Source: JBKHXF01 sp046566145 (lineage in GTDB: Bacteria; Actinomycetota; Nitriliruptoria; Nitriliruptorales; Nitriliruptoraceae). Taken from it: DNA of 64,000 nt. Of the stretch, positions 43,632 to 51,886 are shown in pieces (position 1 is the first letter of the stretch; each line of letters opens with the position of its first letter). The translations under genes and the position numbers were made by a program. The DNA lies in the NCBI GenBank assembly GCA_046566145.1, contig JBKHXF010000032.1, positions 1 to 64,000 of the forward strand, read 5' to 3'. The notes under the pieces were generated by a model, which made no database searches, had not been told where the DNA came from, and worked only from the letters and a program-made list of their open reading frames with translations.

Positions 43632-44296
43632 CCCTCGAACTCGACGACCCGGTCGGCACGGTCCGTGGTGGTCGACCCGGAGATCAGGAACCGGATGCCC
43701 TGCACGACCACGAACCCTGCGCCGGCGGTGTAGCGGAGCGGGCGGGCGGACGCGGACCCGTACGCCTGGACCCGGTCCGCCACCGACGCCGTCGGGCGCT
43801 CGGCGAGGTACCAGCGGGTCCCGTCACGCATCGCGATGCCGTCCCCTCCGATGCCGTCCCAGTTGCCGATGACCGGGGTCCAGCCGGCGCGGCCGTACGT
43901 CGTCGTCGCGGCGGTGACCGGGTCGGTGCCGGGCGTCGCGGGGAGGCGCGAGGTCAGGTACCAGCGGTTGCCGTCCACCACGGCCACGCTGTCGTGACCG
44001 TCGCTGTTGAAGTCCCCGACGAGCGGGCGCATCGAGGCCGTGCCGAAGCGGAAGTCGTGGGTCGCGCGACCGTCACCGCCACGCTCGGCATCGGTGAGGA
44101 GCCAGCGGTTGCCGCGGCGCACGCCGACGGTGTCGCGCCCGTCGCCGTTCCAGTCGCCGACCACCGGGGTGTCACCCTGCATGCCGTAGCTGAACCGCTG
44201 GTCCCCGCCGGCGGCGGTGCGCCAGGCCCACGCGCCGTCCTTGAACCAGCCGACGTCGAGCTGGCCGTCGCCGTCGATGTCGCCGGTGACCGGGGT
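43628..44296 (-). repeat. FG-GAP-like tail of the SpoIID-like protein (5 repeats)
   Basis: Repeats begin at TPVTGDIDGDG, TPVVGDWNGDG, RPLVGDFNSDG, TPVIGNWDGIG and RPLRYTAGAG (degenerate last one), with GNRWLLTD, GNRWYLTS and GTRWYLAE strands. Confidence 0.82.
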
Positions 44297-45811
44297 CCCG
44301 CCGTTGGAGAGCGCCCGGCCGAGCCGGATGGTGAACGTCGGCGACGGCACCTGGACGACGCTGCGGAAGGTGTTGCCCGACGCCCACACGTCGCAGGTCC
44401 GGCTGCCGCCGTCGCCCAGCACGACCTTCACCCCGTCGGGTCGTCCGGCCGGGGCCTCGCGGTCCCAAGCCGCCGGCTGGCCACCCGGTCCGACGGAGAC
44501 CACGCGGGCGTCCACCAGCGCGGTCGGGGTGAACCCACAGGCGCTGACCTGGGAGCGCAGCGACGAGCTCGCGCGGACCCGCGCGACCAGGTCGGCCTCG
44601 GTCAGCGGCCGGTACCACGCTCGCCACGTGCCTCGCACACCCGGGTAGAGCTTCTGGGAGACTCCGCCGTCCAAGTTGGTGCGGACCGCCTCCCAGCCGG
44701 CGGTGTCGATGGCGCGCAGGTGCGCCCGGTCGCCGCTGTTCCCGAACTGGGCCGCCTCCCCGCTCTCGGACATCCCCCCGTGCGAGGCCGAGTAGTAGGC
44801 GGTCAGCGGGGCCCCGCTCGAGGTCGTGACGACGACGTCCCGGGTCGCGGTCACGGCGTCGCGCCAGCGCAACCCGAAGCGTGCGTCCTCGTCCTCCTTC
44901 GCCGCACCCGTGTAGTGCTGGTCCGCCGTGCTCGGCAGGAGGTCGCAGCGGCAGGAGCCGAAGCGGGTCCCTGCGGACGTGATGCTGTGGGCGTAGCTCC
45001 GAGCGGCGACGGCCTGGGCGCGCTGCGCCGCGGGCTCCCACAGGTTCGGCACCTCGGCCAGGCCCCACAGGTACCGCTCCATCGCGGGCACCCCGTCGGC
45101 CGCACGGATGTGCTGGACGACGAACATCGTCGCACCGCTGCTCTCGGTGATCGTGTCGAAGACCGTGGTGCCCCACCGGACCCGCCACGTCGGGCTCGAC
45201 GTGGGCGAGGCGTTTCGGTGGACCTGGACGTCACGACCGTGGTGGTCGACGCGCAGCTCGGCGAACCGGTCGCCGCCCGACCAGACCGGCTCGTAGGAGT
45301 AGATCGTCTGCCCGCTGGATCCGGTCGTGCGCACCTGGCGCTGCACCGAGTACCCGCCGGACGCCGTCACGGTGACACGCCACGTCGAGCCTGCAGGTTG
45401 TTGCGGTGGCCCGGCGGTCGACCGGTTGCACGACGAGGAGGACACCACGCAGGGCACGAGCGTCCACGTGACCGGCGAGGTCCCCGTCGTGTAGTGGCTC
45501 GAGGTCCAGCGGGGCCCGAACCCGAGGCGGACCACATCCGGGCTCGGCCGGGTGCGGACCGGGGCACCGGGGTAGTAGACCGCCAGGATCTCGCGCTCGT
45601 TGCAGCCCTGTTGGGCCGCGCCCTGGGCGCCCTCCTGGCTCAACCCGACGCCGTGGCCGAACCCTCGGCCGACGATGGCGACCTCGGGGCTGTCCTCGAC
45701 CACCGCCGGCGCGGGCTGTGGACCGGCAGGCGGGGCACAGGTGGTCTGAGCCGTCGCCGCAGGCACCGCGACGACGGGCACCAGGAGGATGCCGAGGAGG
45801 GGTGCCAGCAT
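43628..45811 (-). CDS. secreted SpoIID/LytB-domain protein with five-repeat FG-GAP-like tail
   Basis: A 727-residue protein. The SpoIID/LytB domain (about residues 45-430) is related to the spore lytic transglycosylase SpoIID and the amidase enhancer LytB: GRGFGHGVGLSQEGAQGAA, ILAVYYPGA, then AMERYLWGLAEVPNLWEPAA and AQAVAARSYA, and later YYSASHGG. Residues about 506-727 are the tail. From the ATG at 45811 the signal peptide lacks a basic n-region and no ribosome site is seen; in-frame codons upstream encode an Arg-rich stretch (SRALASRRPLLSSR), so the real start may lie further upstream at a non-standard codon. Confidence 0.85.
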   Translation of the reverse strand: MLAPLLGILLVPVVAVPAATAQTTCAPPAGPQPAPAVVEDSPEVAIVGRGFGHGVGLSQEGAQGAAQQGCNEREILAVYYPGAPVRTRPSPDVVRLGFGPRWTSSHYTTGTSPVTWTLVPCVVSSSSCNRSTAGPPQQPAGSTWRVTVTASGGYSVQRQVRTTGSSGQTIYSYEPVWSGGDRFAELRVDHHGRDVQVHRNASPTSSPTWRVRWGTTVFDTITESSGATMFVVQHIRAADGVPAMERYLWGLAEVPNLWEPAAQRAQAVAARSYAHSITSAGTRFGSCRCDLLPSTADQHYTGAAKEDEDARFGLRWRDAVTATRDVVVTTSSGAPLTAYYSASHGGMSESGEAAQFGNSGDRAHLRAIDTAGWEAVRTNLDGGVSQKLYPGVRGTWRAWYRPLTEADLVARVRASSSLRSQVSACGFTPTALVDARVVSVGPGGQPAAWDREAPAGRPDGVKVVLGDGGSRTCDVWASGNTFRSVVQVPSPTFTIRLGRALSNGGTPVTGDIDGDGQLDVGWFKDGAWAWRTAAGGDQRFSYGMQGDTPVVGDWNGDGRDTVGVRRGNRWLLTDAERGGDGRATHDFRFGTASMRPLVGDFNSDGHDSVAVVDGNRWYLTSRLPATPGTDPVTAATTTYGRAGWTPVIGNWDGIGGDGIAMRDGTRWYLAERPTASVADRVQAYGSASARPLRYTAGAGFVVVQGIRFLISGSTTTDRADRVVEFEG

Positions 45812-45876
45812 GCGGCTGGACAGGAGGGGACGTCGCGATGCCAGGGCTCGACTCCGTGCCTCGGGGCGTCCGGGTG

Positions 45877-45962
45877 ACGGTACCCAGCGAGGTCCCCGCG
45901 GCGCTGCAGCCGGCTCAGGCGCCGGGCCCGCCGAAAGGCGTCATGCGGGCTGCTGGTAGTGT
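45877..45962. promoter_or_regulatory. divergent promoters between SpoIID-like gene and glycosyltransferase operon
   Basis: Minus-strand TACCGT at 45882-45877 is a -10 candidate for the SpoIID-subtilase-MBOAT-AlgJ unit. Plus-strand TAGTGT at 45957-45962 lies 35 bases before the glycosyltransferase ATG at 45997. Confidence 0.35.
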
Positions 45963-45996
45963 CGGCGGTCGTTCCAGACCCGGAGCCCACTTCGCC

Positions 45997-46926
45997 ATGC
46001 GCGTCACCACCGTCGTCCTCAACTACCGGAACGTGGACGACACGCTCCGGTGCGTCGCGTCGCTCCGACGTTCCACCGTGGCCTCCAGCCTGGTCGTCGT
46101 CGACAACGGCGCGACCGAGGAGACCCGGGCACGGTTCGCTTCGGAACTGCCGGAGCAGACCGTCGTCCACCTCGACGCCAACGACGGGTACGCGGCCGGC
46201 AACAACGTCGGTCTCCGCATCGCCCTCGACCGGGGCGCCGATGCCGTGTGGATCCTGAACCCCGACACCAGGGTGGCCTCGGACGCCCTCCAGCGGCAGT
46301 TCGAGGCGCTCGAGCGCCGCCCGGACGTCGGGGTGCTCGGCGCGCGGATCCTCAACGGTCACGGGGACGGCACGATCTGGTTCGACGGGGGGACGATCGA
46401 CTGGGCCACGCTCGGGACGGCCCACGTCCATGCCGGTGCACGGGCCGCCGAGGTCCCCGCCGACGAGGTCCCGGTCGACGTCGACTACGTGACGGGGGCC
46501 TCGATGCTGGTCCGTCGTCCCGTCCTCGAACGGGTCGGGCTACTCCCCGAGCGGTACTTCCTCTACTACGAGGAGACGGACTTCAACCTCCGGGCGCGCG
46601 CGGAGGGCTTCGGCATCGCGGTCGCCCGGCAGGCCGTCGTGACCCACTACCAACGGTCGTACGAGGCCCTCCCGAGCGTGCACTACATCTACTACTACGT
46701 ACGCAACCGCCTGCTGTTCGCGGCCGAGCACGCCCCCCACCTCACGGCCGATGCGGTCGAGGCCGGGGTGCGGGCCTGGTCCGACGGCTGGCGCACGAAG
46801 GTCGCCCGCAACGCCCCAGGGTGGCTCGACGTCTTCGATGCCCTCGTCGACGCCGCCGTCAGCGACGGCCGGTCCGGCCGGGACGGGAAGGTCGACCTCA
46901 CCCGCTTCCAGGAGCCGCCGCAGTGA
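45997..46926 (+). CDS. glycosyltransferase family 2 (rhamnosyltransferase-like)
   Basis: A 309-residue cytoplasmic GT-A enzyme that adds a sugar to a lipid-linked or growing glycan. It begins MRVTTVVLNYRNVDDTLRCV, with the nucleotide-sugar region VVVDNGATEE, the DGYAAGNN segment, the metal-site variant NPDTR and the acceptor-side YEETDFNLRARAEGF. This is the WbbL-like pattern, so rhamnose is a possible donor. The ATG at 45997 is chosen for the conserved N-terminus. It overlaps the next gene by 4 bases and opens the long glycan operon. Confidence 0.9.
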   Translation: MRVTTVVLNYRNVDDTLRCVASLRRSTVASSLVVVDNGATEETRARFASELPEQTVVHLDANDGYAAGNNVGLRIALDRGADAVWILNPDTRVASDALQRQFEALERRPDVGVLGARILNGHGDGTIWFDGGTIDWATLGTAHVHAGARAAEVPADEVPVDVDYVTGASMLVRRPVLERVGLLPERYFLYYEETDFNLRARAEGFGIAVARQAVVTHYQRSYEALPSVHYIYYYVRNRLLFAAEHAPHLTADAVEAGVRAWSDGWRTKVARNAPGWLDVFDALVDAAVSDGRSGRDGKVDLTRFQEPPQ

Positions 46927-49900
46927 GCGCTGACTACGAGTACGAGTTCGACCCCACCGAGAGGAACAACACGGCCGCGTCGCTCCACCAGTTGGTCGTT
47001 CAGGGAGGGCGTCGCGTACTCGACCTCGGGTGCGGGCCGGGGATCCTCGCCGGTGCGCTGGCGCGCGACGGCTTCGAGGTCGTGGCGGCCGACGTGCGCG
47101 AGGACCTGCTCGCTGCGGCGCGCGACCGCGGCGTGGGGGCGACCGTCGTCGCCGACCTCGACGCCGACGACTGGACCGACCGGCTCGCGGCGCACGGCCC
47201 CTACGACACCATCGTGCTCGCCGACGTGCTCGAGCACCTCGTCGACCCGGAGGGAACGCTGACGGCCATCCGCGAGACCGGGCTGCTCGCCGAGGGTGGA
47301 TCGATCGTCATCTCGATCCCGAACGCGTCGCACGAGTCGGTCATCGCGAACCTGATGGTCGGGGACTTCCGCTACACCGAGACGGGGCTGCTCGACCGCA
47401 CCCACATCCGGTTCTTCACCCTCGCCTCGTTCCGGGAGATGGTGGAGGGCGCCGGGTGGGTCGTCTCGCAGGTCCGCCGGACCACGCGCACGATCGAGCA
47501 GACCCTCCACAAGGACCTGGCGTCCCGCTACGACGCCGAGGTCCGTAGGAGGGTGCTCGAGGGCAACCCGGAGCATCGGGTGTTCCAGTACGTCCTTCGT
47601 CTCGAGCCGTCGGATGCCGCGGGCCAGCTCGCGGCCGTCCGTCGCGAGCTCGTCGAGGCGCGTTCGCGGGTCGAGGAGCTCGAGTGCGAGCTCGGCGAGG
47701 CCAGCCGGTCGCTCACCGGCGAGCTCGAGTCGCTCCGCGCCGAGCTTGCGGAGGCGAAGGACCGACGACGCGAGGCCGAGGAGGCGCTGGCCGTCCAGCA
47801 GGACCGGAACGCGCGCGAGAGGCTCGAACTCGGGAGGGAGCTGGACGAGCTCCGGCGCCAGCTCGACGGGGCCAGCGACGGGGCCGCACTCCGCGGGGCG
47901 CTCGAGCGGGAGCGGGCGCGCGCTGAGCGGGCGGAGCGCAAGCTCGGCGAGGTCTACGAGAGCGAGACGTTCCGAGTCGGTCGGGCGATCCTCGCGGTGC
48001 CGCGTGCGTTGCTCGGGCGTGGTGGGGGACCGTCCCCGGCCACGAGCGTCAAGGCGCCGGCGGCGCCGCGGTCGTCGAAGGGGGGGCGCCAGCGCCGCAC
48101 CCGGGCGACCGGGACGAAGGCGATGAAGCTCGACGCCGACGAGTCGCCACGACGACGCGACTACGAACGCCTGGCTGCGCGGCGGGAGTACGGCGACGGC
48201 GACGGGCCCCGCATCGCGTTCACGGTGTCGACGCTCGACCTCGACGAGGGACGCGGCGACATCTACACGGCAGGAGGCATCGGTCTCGAGCTGGAGCGGC
48301 TCGGCTACCGGGTGCTGCTCGTGCCACCGGAGCGCTGGGGCTCGCTCCCGTCAGGCACGGACGTCCTGATCTCGATGCTGGCCGAGCCGCGGTTCCCCTT
48401 CGACCCGACCATCGTCCCTGGGGAGGTGACCCTCGTCGCGTGGGTGCGCAACAACGTCCAGCGTTGGATCGCCGGCGGGACCCTCCCCCTCTACGACGCC
48501 GTGCTCTGCTCCTCGTCGGCGTCGCTCGCGAACATCCGGCCGCACGCGCAGGGGCCCGTCGGCGTCCTGCCCATCGGGGTGGACACGGCGCTGTTCCGGC
48601 CGGCCGACGACGAGCGGCGTGGGGTGGTCTCGACGACCAACCAGTGGGGAGGCCTGCGGCACACCTTCGCCGGCCTCCTCCACGATCGGCCCGACGTGCC
48701 CCTCGCGCTGTTCGGCAACCACCGGACGCTCCCCGAGGAGCTCGAGCCCTGGGCCGCCGGCGCCGTGAGCTACTTCCGCATCCCCGCGGTCTACCGGCAG
48801 GTCGAGCTCGTGCTCGACGACCTGCAGGGGGTCAACCGCGCGTACGGCAACGTCAACAGTCGCATCTTCGAGTCCCTCGCCGCCGGTGCCCTCCCCGTGA
48901 CCAACGCCCGCCTCGGGCTGGAGGAGCTCGGCCTCGGCGAGGTCCCCGTGGTCGAGCGACCGGAGGATCTCGGGGCCCAGATCCGGGAACTCCTCGCCGA
49001 CCCGGCAGCGCTCCGTCGGCGTGCCGACGCCCTCGCCGAGCTGGTGCGGAACGACCACGGGTACGACCGGCGCGCCGCTGATCTCGACGCGTTCATCCGG
49101 GAGCACGACCTCGTGCAGCCGGCGCCGACGGCGCGTGCCACGGTCGTCGGGTTCTGGCCGGACTACCGGATCACCAACCCGTACCAGGACATGCTCTACG
49201 GGTCGCTGCCGTCGGCCCGCACGGTCGCGCTGCCCGTGCAGCGTCCCATCGACGTGCTCGGTGGGGTCGCCGCCGGCCGCTTGGCCGTCTACCACCTGCA
49301 TTGGACGGCCCCGATCATCGGTCGGTCGCAGACCGAGCGCGAGGCCACGGCCGCGGCGGACGCGTTCGTCGCGGAGCTCGACCAGCTGCGCAGCGCCGGG
49401 GTGCCGATGGTGTGGACGATCCACAACGCCATGCCCCACGAGACGGCGTTCCCCGAGGTCGAGCTCGAGCTGCGCCGACGCATCGTCGACCGCGTCTCGG
49501 CGGTGCACGTGATGTGCGAGCGCACGCTCGATGCCCTCCCCGAGGGGCTCGTCGTGCCGGCTGAGAAGGTGCGGGTGATCCCCCACGGGAGCTACGTCGG
49601 CATCTACCCGGACGCCGTTGACGGCGCCGGGGTCCGGGCCCAGCTGGGCCTGTCCGAATCGGACGTCGCGGTCCTCGCGTTCGGGCAGATCCGTCCCTAC
49701 AAGGGACTCGAGCGTCTGCTGGACGCGTTCGTCCGTGCGCGCGGTCGCGTCCCCCAGCTCCGGCTCGTGGTGGCGGGTGCGCCCGGCAGGTTCGAAGGCG
49801 TCAACGAGCTGCTGGAGCGCTGTCGCACGACGGATGGCGTGGTGCTCCGGGCCGAGGAGGTGCCTGATGAGGAGGTCGGCGCGGTCGTCCAGGCCTGCGA

Positions 49901-50195
49901 CGTGCTGGTGCTCCCGCACGAGCGGGTGCTCAACAGCGGTGCTGCGCTGCTCGGGCTCACCTTCGGTCGCCCCGTCATCGCGCCCGACACGGGCTGTCTC
50001 CCATCGGTGATCGACGCCGAGGTCGGCCGCCTCTACACCGGAATCCATGGGCTCGTCGACGCGCTCGCTTCGGCGCCCGCGCTGCTCGGACCCGAGATGC
50101 GGCTCGCCGCACGACGCCGCGCCGAGGGCTTCACGCCAACCGACATGGCGGACCGCTTCGCGGAGCTCGTGGCTTCGCTGTCCGCTCGGGGGTGA
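46923..50195 (+). CDS. methyltransferase-coiled coil-double glycosyltransferase fusion
   Basis: A 1,090-residue fusion. Residues 1-215 are a SAM methyltransferase (motif I VLDLGCGPG at 32-40, then VLADVLEHLVDPEGTL). Residues about 223-345 are a long coiled coil. Residues about 410-735 are a GT-B-like domain (TLVAWVRNNVQRW, YDAVLCSSSAS, VNSRIFESLAAGALPVTNARLG), closely similar to a domain in the 51887 product. Residues about 745-1090 are a second GT-B domain of GT4 type (WTIHNAMPHE, LAFGQIRPYKGLERLLDAF, VLPHERVLNSGAALLG). Such fusions resemble capping or multi-sugar enzymes of ABC-exported O-antigens, where a terminal methyl group can stop chain growth. Confidence 0.85.
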   Translation: MSADYEYEFDPTERNNTAASLHQLVVQGGRRVLDLGCGPGILAGALARDGFEVVAADVREDLLAAARDRGVGATVVADLDADDWTDRLAAHGPYDTIVLADVLEHLVDPEGTLTAIRETGLLAEGGSIVISIPNASHESVIANLMVGDFRYTETGLLDRTHIRFFTLASFREMVEGAGWVVSQVRRTTRTIEQTLHKDLASRYDAEVRRRVLEGNPEHRVFQYVLRLEPSDAAGQLAAVRRELVEARSRVEELECELGEASRSLTGELESLRAELAEAKDRRREAEEALAVQQDRNARERLELGRELDELRRQLDGASDGAALRGALERERARAERAERKLGEVYESETFRVGRAILAVPRALLGRGGGPSPATSVKAPAAPRSSKGGRQRRTRATGTKAMKLDADESPRRRDYERLAARREYGDGDGPRIAFTVSTLDLDEGRGDIYTAGGIGLELERLGYRVLLVPPERWGSLPSGTDVLISMLAEPRFPFDPTIVPGEVTLVAWVRNNVQRWIAGGTLPLYDAVLCSSSASLANIRPHAQGPVGVLPIGVDTALFRPADDERRGVVSTTNQWGGLRHTFAGLLHDRPDVPLALFGNHRTLPEELEPWAAGAVSYFRIPAVYRQVELVLDDLQGVNRAYGNVNSRIFESLAAGALPVTNARLGLEELGLGEVPVVERPEDLGAQIRELLADPAALRRRADALAELVRNDHGYDRRAADLDAFIREHDLVQPAPTARATVVGFWPDYRITNPYQDMLYGSLPSARTVALPVQRPIDVLGGVAAGRLAVYHLHWTAPIIGRSQTEREATAAADAFVAELDQLRSAGVPMVWTIHNAMPHETAFPEVELELRRRIVDRVSAVHVMCERTLDALPEGLVVPAEKVRVIPHGSYVGIYPDAVDGAGVRAQLGLSESDVAVLAFGQIRPYKGLERLLDAFVRARGRVPQLRLVVAGAPGRFEGVNELLERCRTTDGVVLRAEEVPDEEVGAVVQACDVLVLPHERVLNSGAALLGLTFGRPVIAPDTGCLPSVIDAEVGRLYTGIHGLVDALASAPALLGPEMRLAARRRAEGFTPTDMADRFAELVASLSARG

Positions 50196-50226
50196 TCGGG
50201 AGCGCAGGGCCAACCCGCGGTCCCGG

Positions 50227-50232
50227 TACCGT
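50227..50232 (+). promoter_or_regulatory. candidate -10 element ahead of wzm
   Basis: TACCGT in CGGTACCGTTGG, 29 bases before the GTG at 50261, in the only sizeable gap of the operon. Confidence 0.4.
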
Positions 50233-50260
50233 TGGCGCGTCCACACCACCTGAGGCGCCC

Positions 50261-51109
50261 GTGCCAACCACCGCGACACCCCTGCCCCCCGGCCTCGAGG
50301 AGCTCGGACGACGCCCCCCGCTGCGCCGCTACCTGGCGGACATCTGGGCGCGGCGCGAGTTCGCGTTCGTCGTCGCCGAGGGCCAGTTGCGCGCGCAGAA
50401 CCAGAACACGCTGCTCGGCAACCTCTGGCACCTGCTCAACCCACTACTGCTCGCTGCCGTGTACTACTTCATCTTCGGCGTGGTTCTCGGCGGCAACAAC
50501 CGCGAGGACAACTACCCCGCGTTCCTGATCATCGGGCTGTTCGTCTTCCACTTCACGCAGAAGCTGACGCTCGCTGGAACCGGATCGATCGTCGGCAACC
50601 AGAGCCTCATCCGGAACATCCGCTTCCCCCGGGCTCTGTTGCCGATCGCTCTCGTCTCCCAGGAGACGGTCGGCCAGTTGTTCACCATCGGCTCGATGTT
50701 CGCCCTGGCCTGGCTGACGGGCGAACGGCCCCGCGTCACCTGGCTCCTTATCATCCCGCTGCTCGTGCTCCAGATCGTCATGAACTTCGGGCTCGCGCTG
50801 GTGACGGCGCGGATGACGTTCCACTTCCGCGATGTGGAGAAGCTGTTGCCCTACCTGATGAGGATCTGGTTCTACTGCTCCGGCGTCTTCTTCGGTGCCG
50901 ACCTCGTCTTCGATCGCGCTGGTGAGACCGCGGGACGCATCTTCGAGCTCAACCCCGCCTACCCCTTCATCCACCTCGCCCGGCTCGCCGTGATGGACGG
51001 CACGACCGATGGCCGCTTCTGGCTCATCGCCGGCGCCTGGAGCATCGTCGCCCTGATCGGCGGGGTCGCGTACTTCCGGAGGAGCGAGCATGAGTACGGC
51101 CTCGCCTGA
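50261..51109 (+). CDS. wzm: polysaccharide ABC exporter permease
   Basis: A 282-residue ABC-2 type permease with about six spans that moves an undecaprenyl-linked glycan across the membrane. The conserved cytoplasmic start is visible: YLADIWARREFAFVVAEGQLRAQNQNTLLGNLWHLLNPLL. Later blocks include IRNIRFPRALLPIALV and LPYLMRIWFYCSGVFF. The GTG at 50261 with TGAGG upstream is preferred over an earlier ATG that adds an unconserved Pro/Gly stretch. It overlaps wzt by 20 bases. Relatives export O-antigen (Wzm) or teichoic acid (TagG). Confidence 0.92.
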   Translation: MPTTATPLPPGLEELGRRPPLRRYLADIWARREFAFVVAEGQLRAQNQNTLLGNLWHLLNPLLLAAVYYFIFGVVLGGNNREDNYPAFLIIGLFVFHFTQKLTLAGTGSIVGNQSLIRNIRFPRALLPIALVSQETVGQLFTIGSMFALAWLTGERPRVTWLLIIPLLVLQIVMNFGLALVTARMTFHFRDVEKLLPYLMRIWFYCSGVFFGADLVFDRAGETAGRIFELNPAYPFIHLARLAVMDGTTDGRFWLIAGAWSIVALIGGVAYFRRSEHEYGLA

Positions 51110-51884
51110 GACCGTCGACGCCGGATCACCCGAGGACGGACACGGGGGTGACCTTGCGGTCGCGGTCAGGGATCTGCACCTGACCTACACCATCCATCCG
51201 GACAACCAACGCAGCACGCTGCGCAGGGCCTTCACGCGCGGCATCCATGGCCGCGAGGTCAGGCACGTCCACGCGGTCCAGGGCGTTTCGTTCGACGCCT
51301 ACCGCGGCGAGGCGGTCGGCATCGTCGGGCCCAACGGGTCCGGAAAGTCCACCATGCTGCGCGTCATCGCCGGGCTGCTCCCGGCAACCGCCGGGCGCGT
51401 GTACGCCAGCGCACCCCCGGTGCTCCTCGGGGTCGGCGCGGCACTCCATCCTGAGCTCTCCGGACGACGCAACATCCTCCTCGGCGCGACCGCGATGGGG
51501 CTCAGCCGCGAGCAGGTCGCCGAGCTGTACGACGACATCGTCGCGTTCGCTGAGCTGGAGCACGCGATCGACCTCCCGATCCGCACCTACTCCTCCGGCA
51601 TGCAGGCGCGCCTGCACTTCGCGATCGCCTCGGCCACGCAACCCGAGATCCTCATGATCGACGAGGCTCTCGCCGTCGGGGACGAGCACTTCCGGCGGAA
51701 GAGCGACGCGCGGATCCGCGAGCTCATCTCGAGCGCCGGTGCGGTCTTCATCGTCAGCCACAGCCTGGGCTCGCTGGCCGAGCTCACGACGCGCTGCCTG
51801 TGGATCCAGGACGGCCACCTCGTCCAGGACGGTCCGAGCCACGAGGTCATCGAGGCGTACCAGGCCTCGGCGAGCGCCCGCTGA
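51090..51884 (+). CDS. wzt: polysaccharide ABC exporter ATPase
   Basis: A 264-residue ATPase partner of the permease. Walker A is GPNGSGKST, the signature motif is YSSGM, Walker B is ILMIDEALAVGDEHF, and the H-loop is VSHSLGS. The HPELSGRRNILLGA block is typical of Wzt/TagH/RfbE. The protein ends soon after the nucleotide-binding domain, so the carbohydrate-binding C-terminal domain that reads the chain terminus in some Wzt proteins is absent. Two bases separate its stop from the next GTG. Confidence 0.93.
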   Translation: MSTASPETVDAGSPEDGHGGDLAVAVRDLHLTYTIHPDNQRSTLRRAFTRGIHGREVRHVHAVQGVSFDAYRGEAVGIVGPNGSGKSTMLRVIAGLLPATAGRVYASAPPVLLGVGAALHPELSGRRNILLGATAMGLSREQVAELYDDIVAFAELEHAIDLPIRTYSSGMQARLHFAIASATQPEILMIDEALAVGDEHFRRKSDARIRELISSAGAVFIVSHSLGSLAELTTRCLWIQDGHLVQDGPSHEVIEAYQASASAR

Positions 51885-51886
51885 CC

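Noticed and set aside
30967..45811. Integrin-like eukaryotic transfer as origin of the FG-GAP repeats
   Set aside because: Repeat order and DWDGDG sequence are of the common bacterial VCBS/FG-GAP sort, and base composition does not differ from neighbouring genes.
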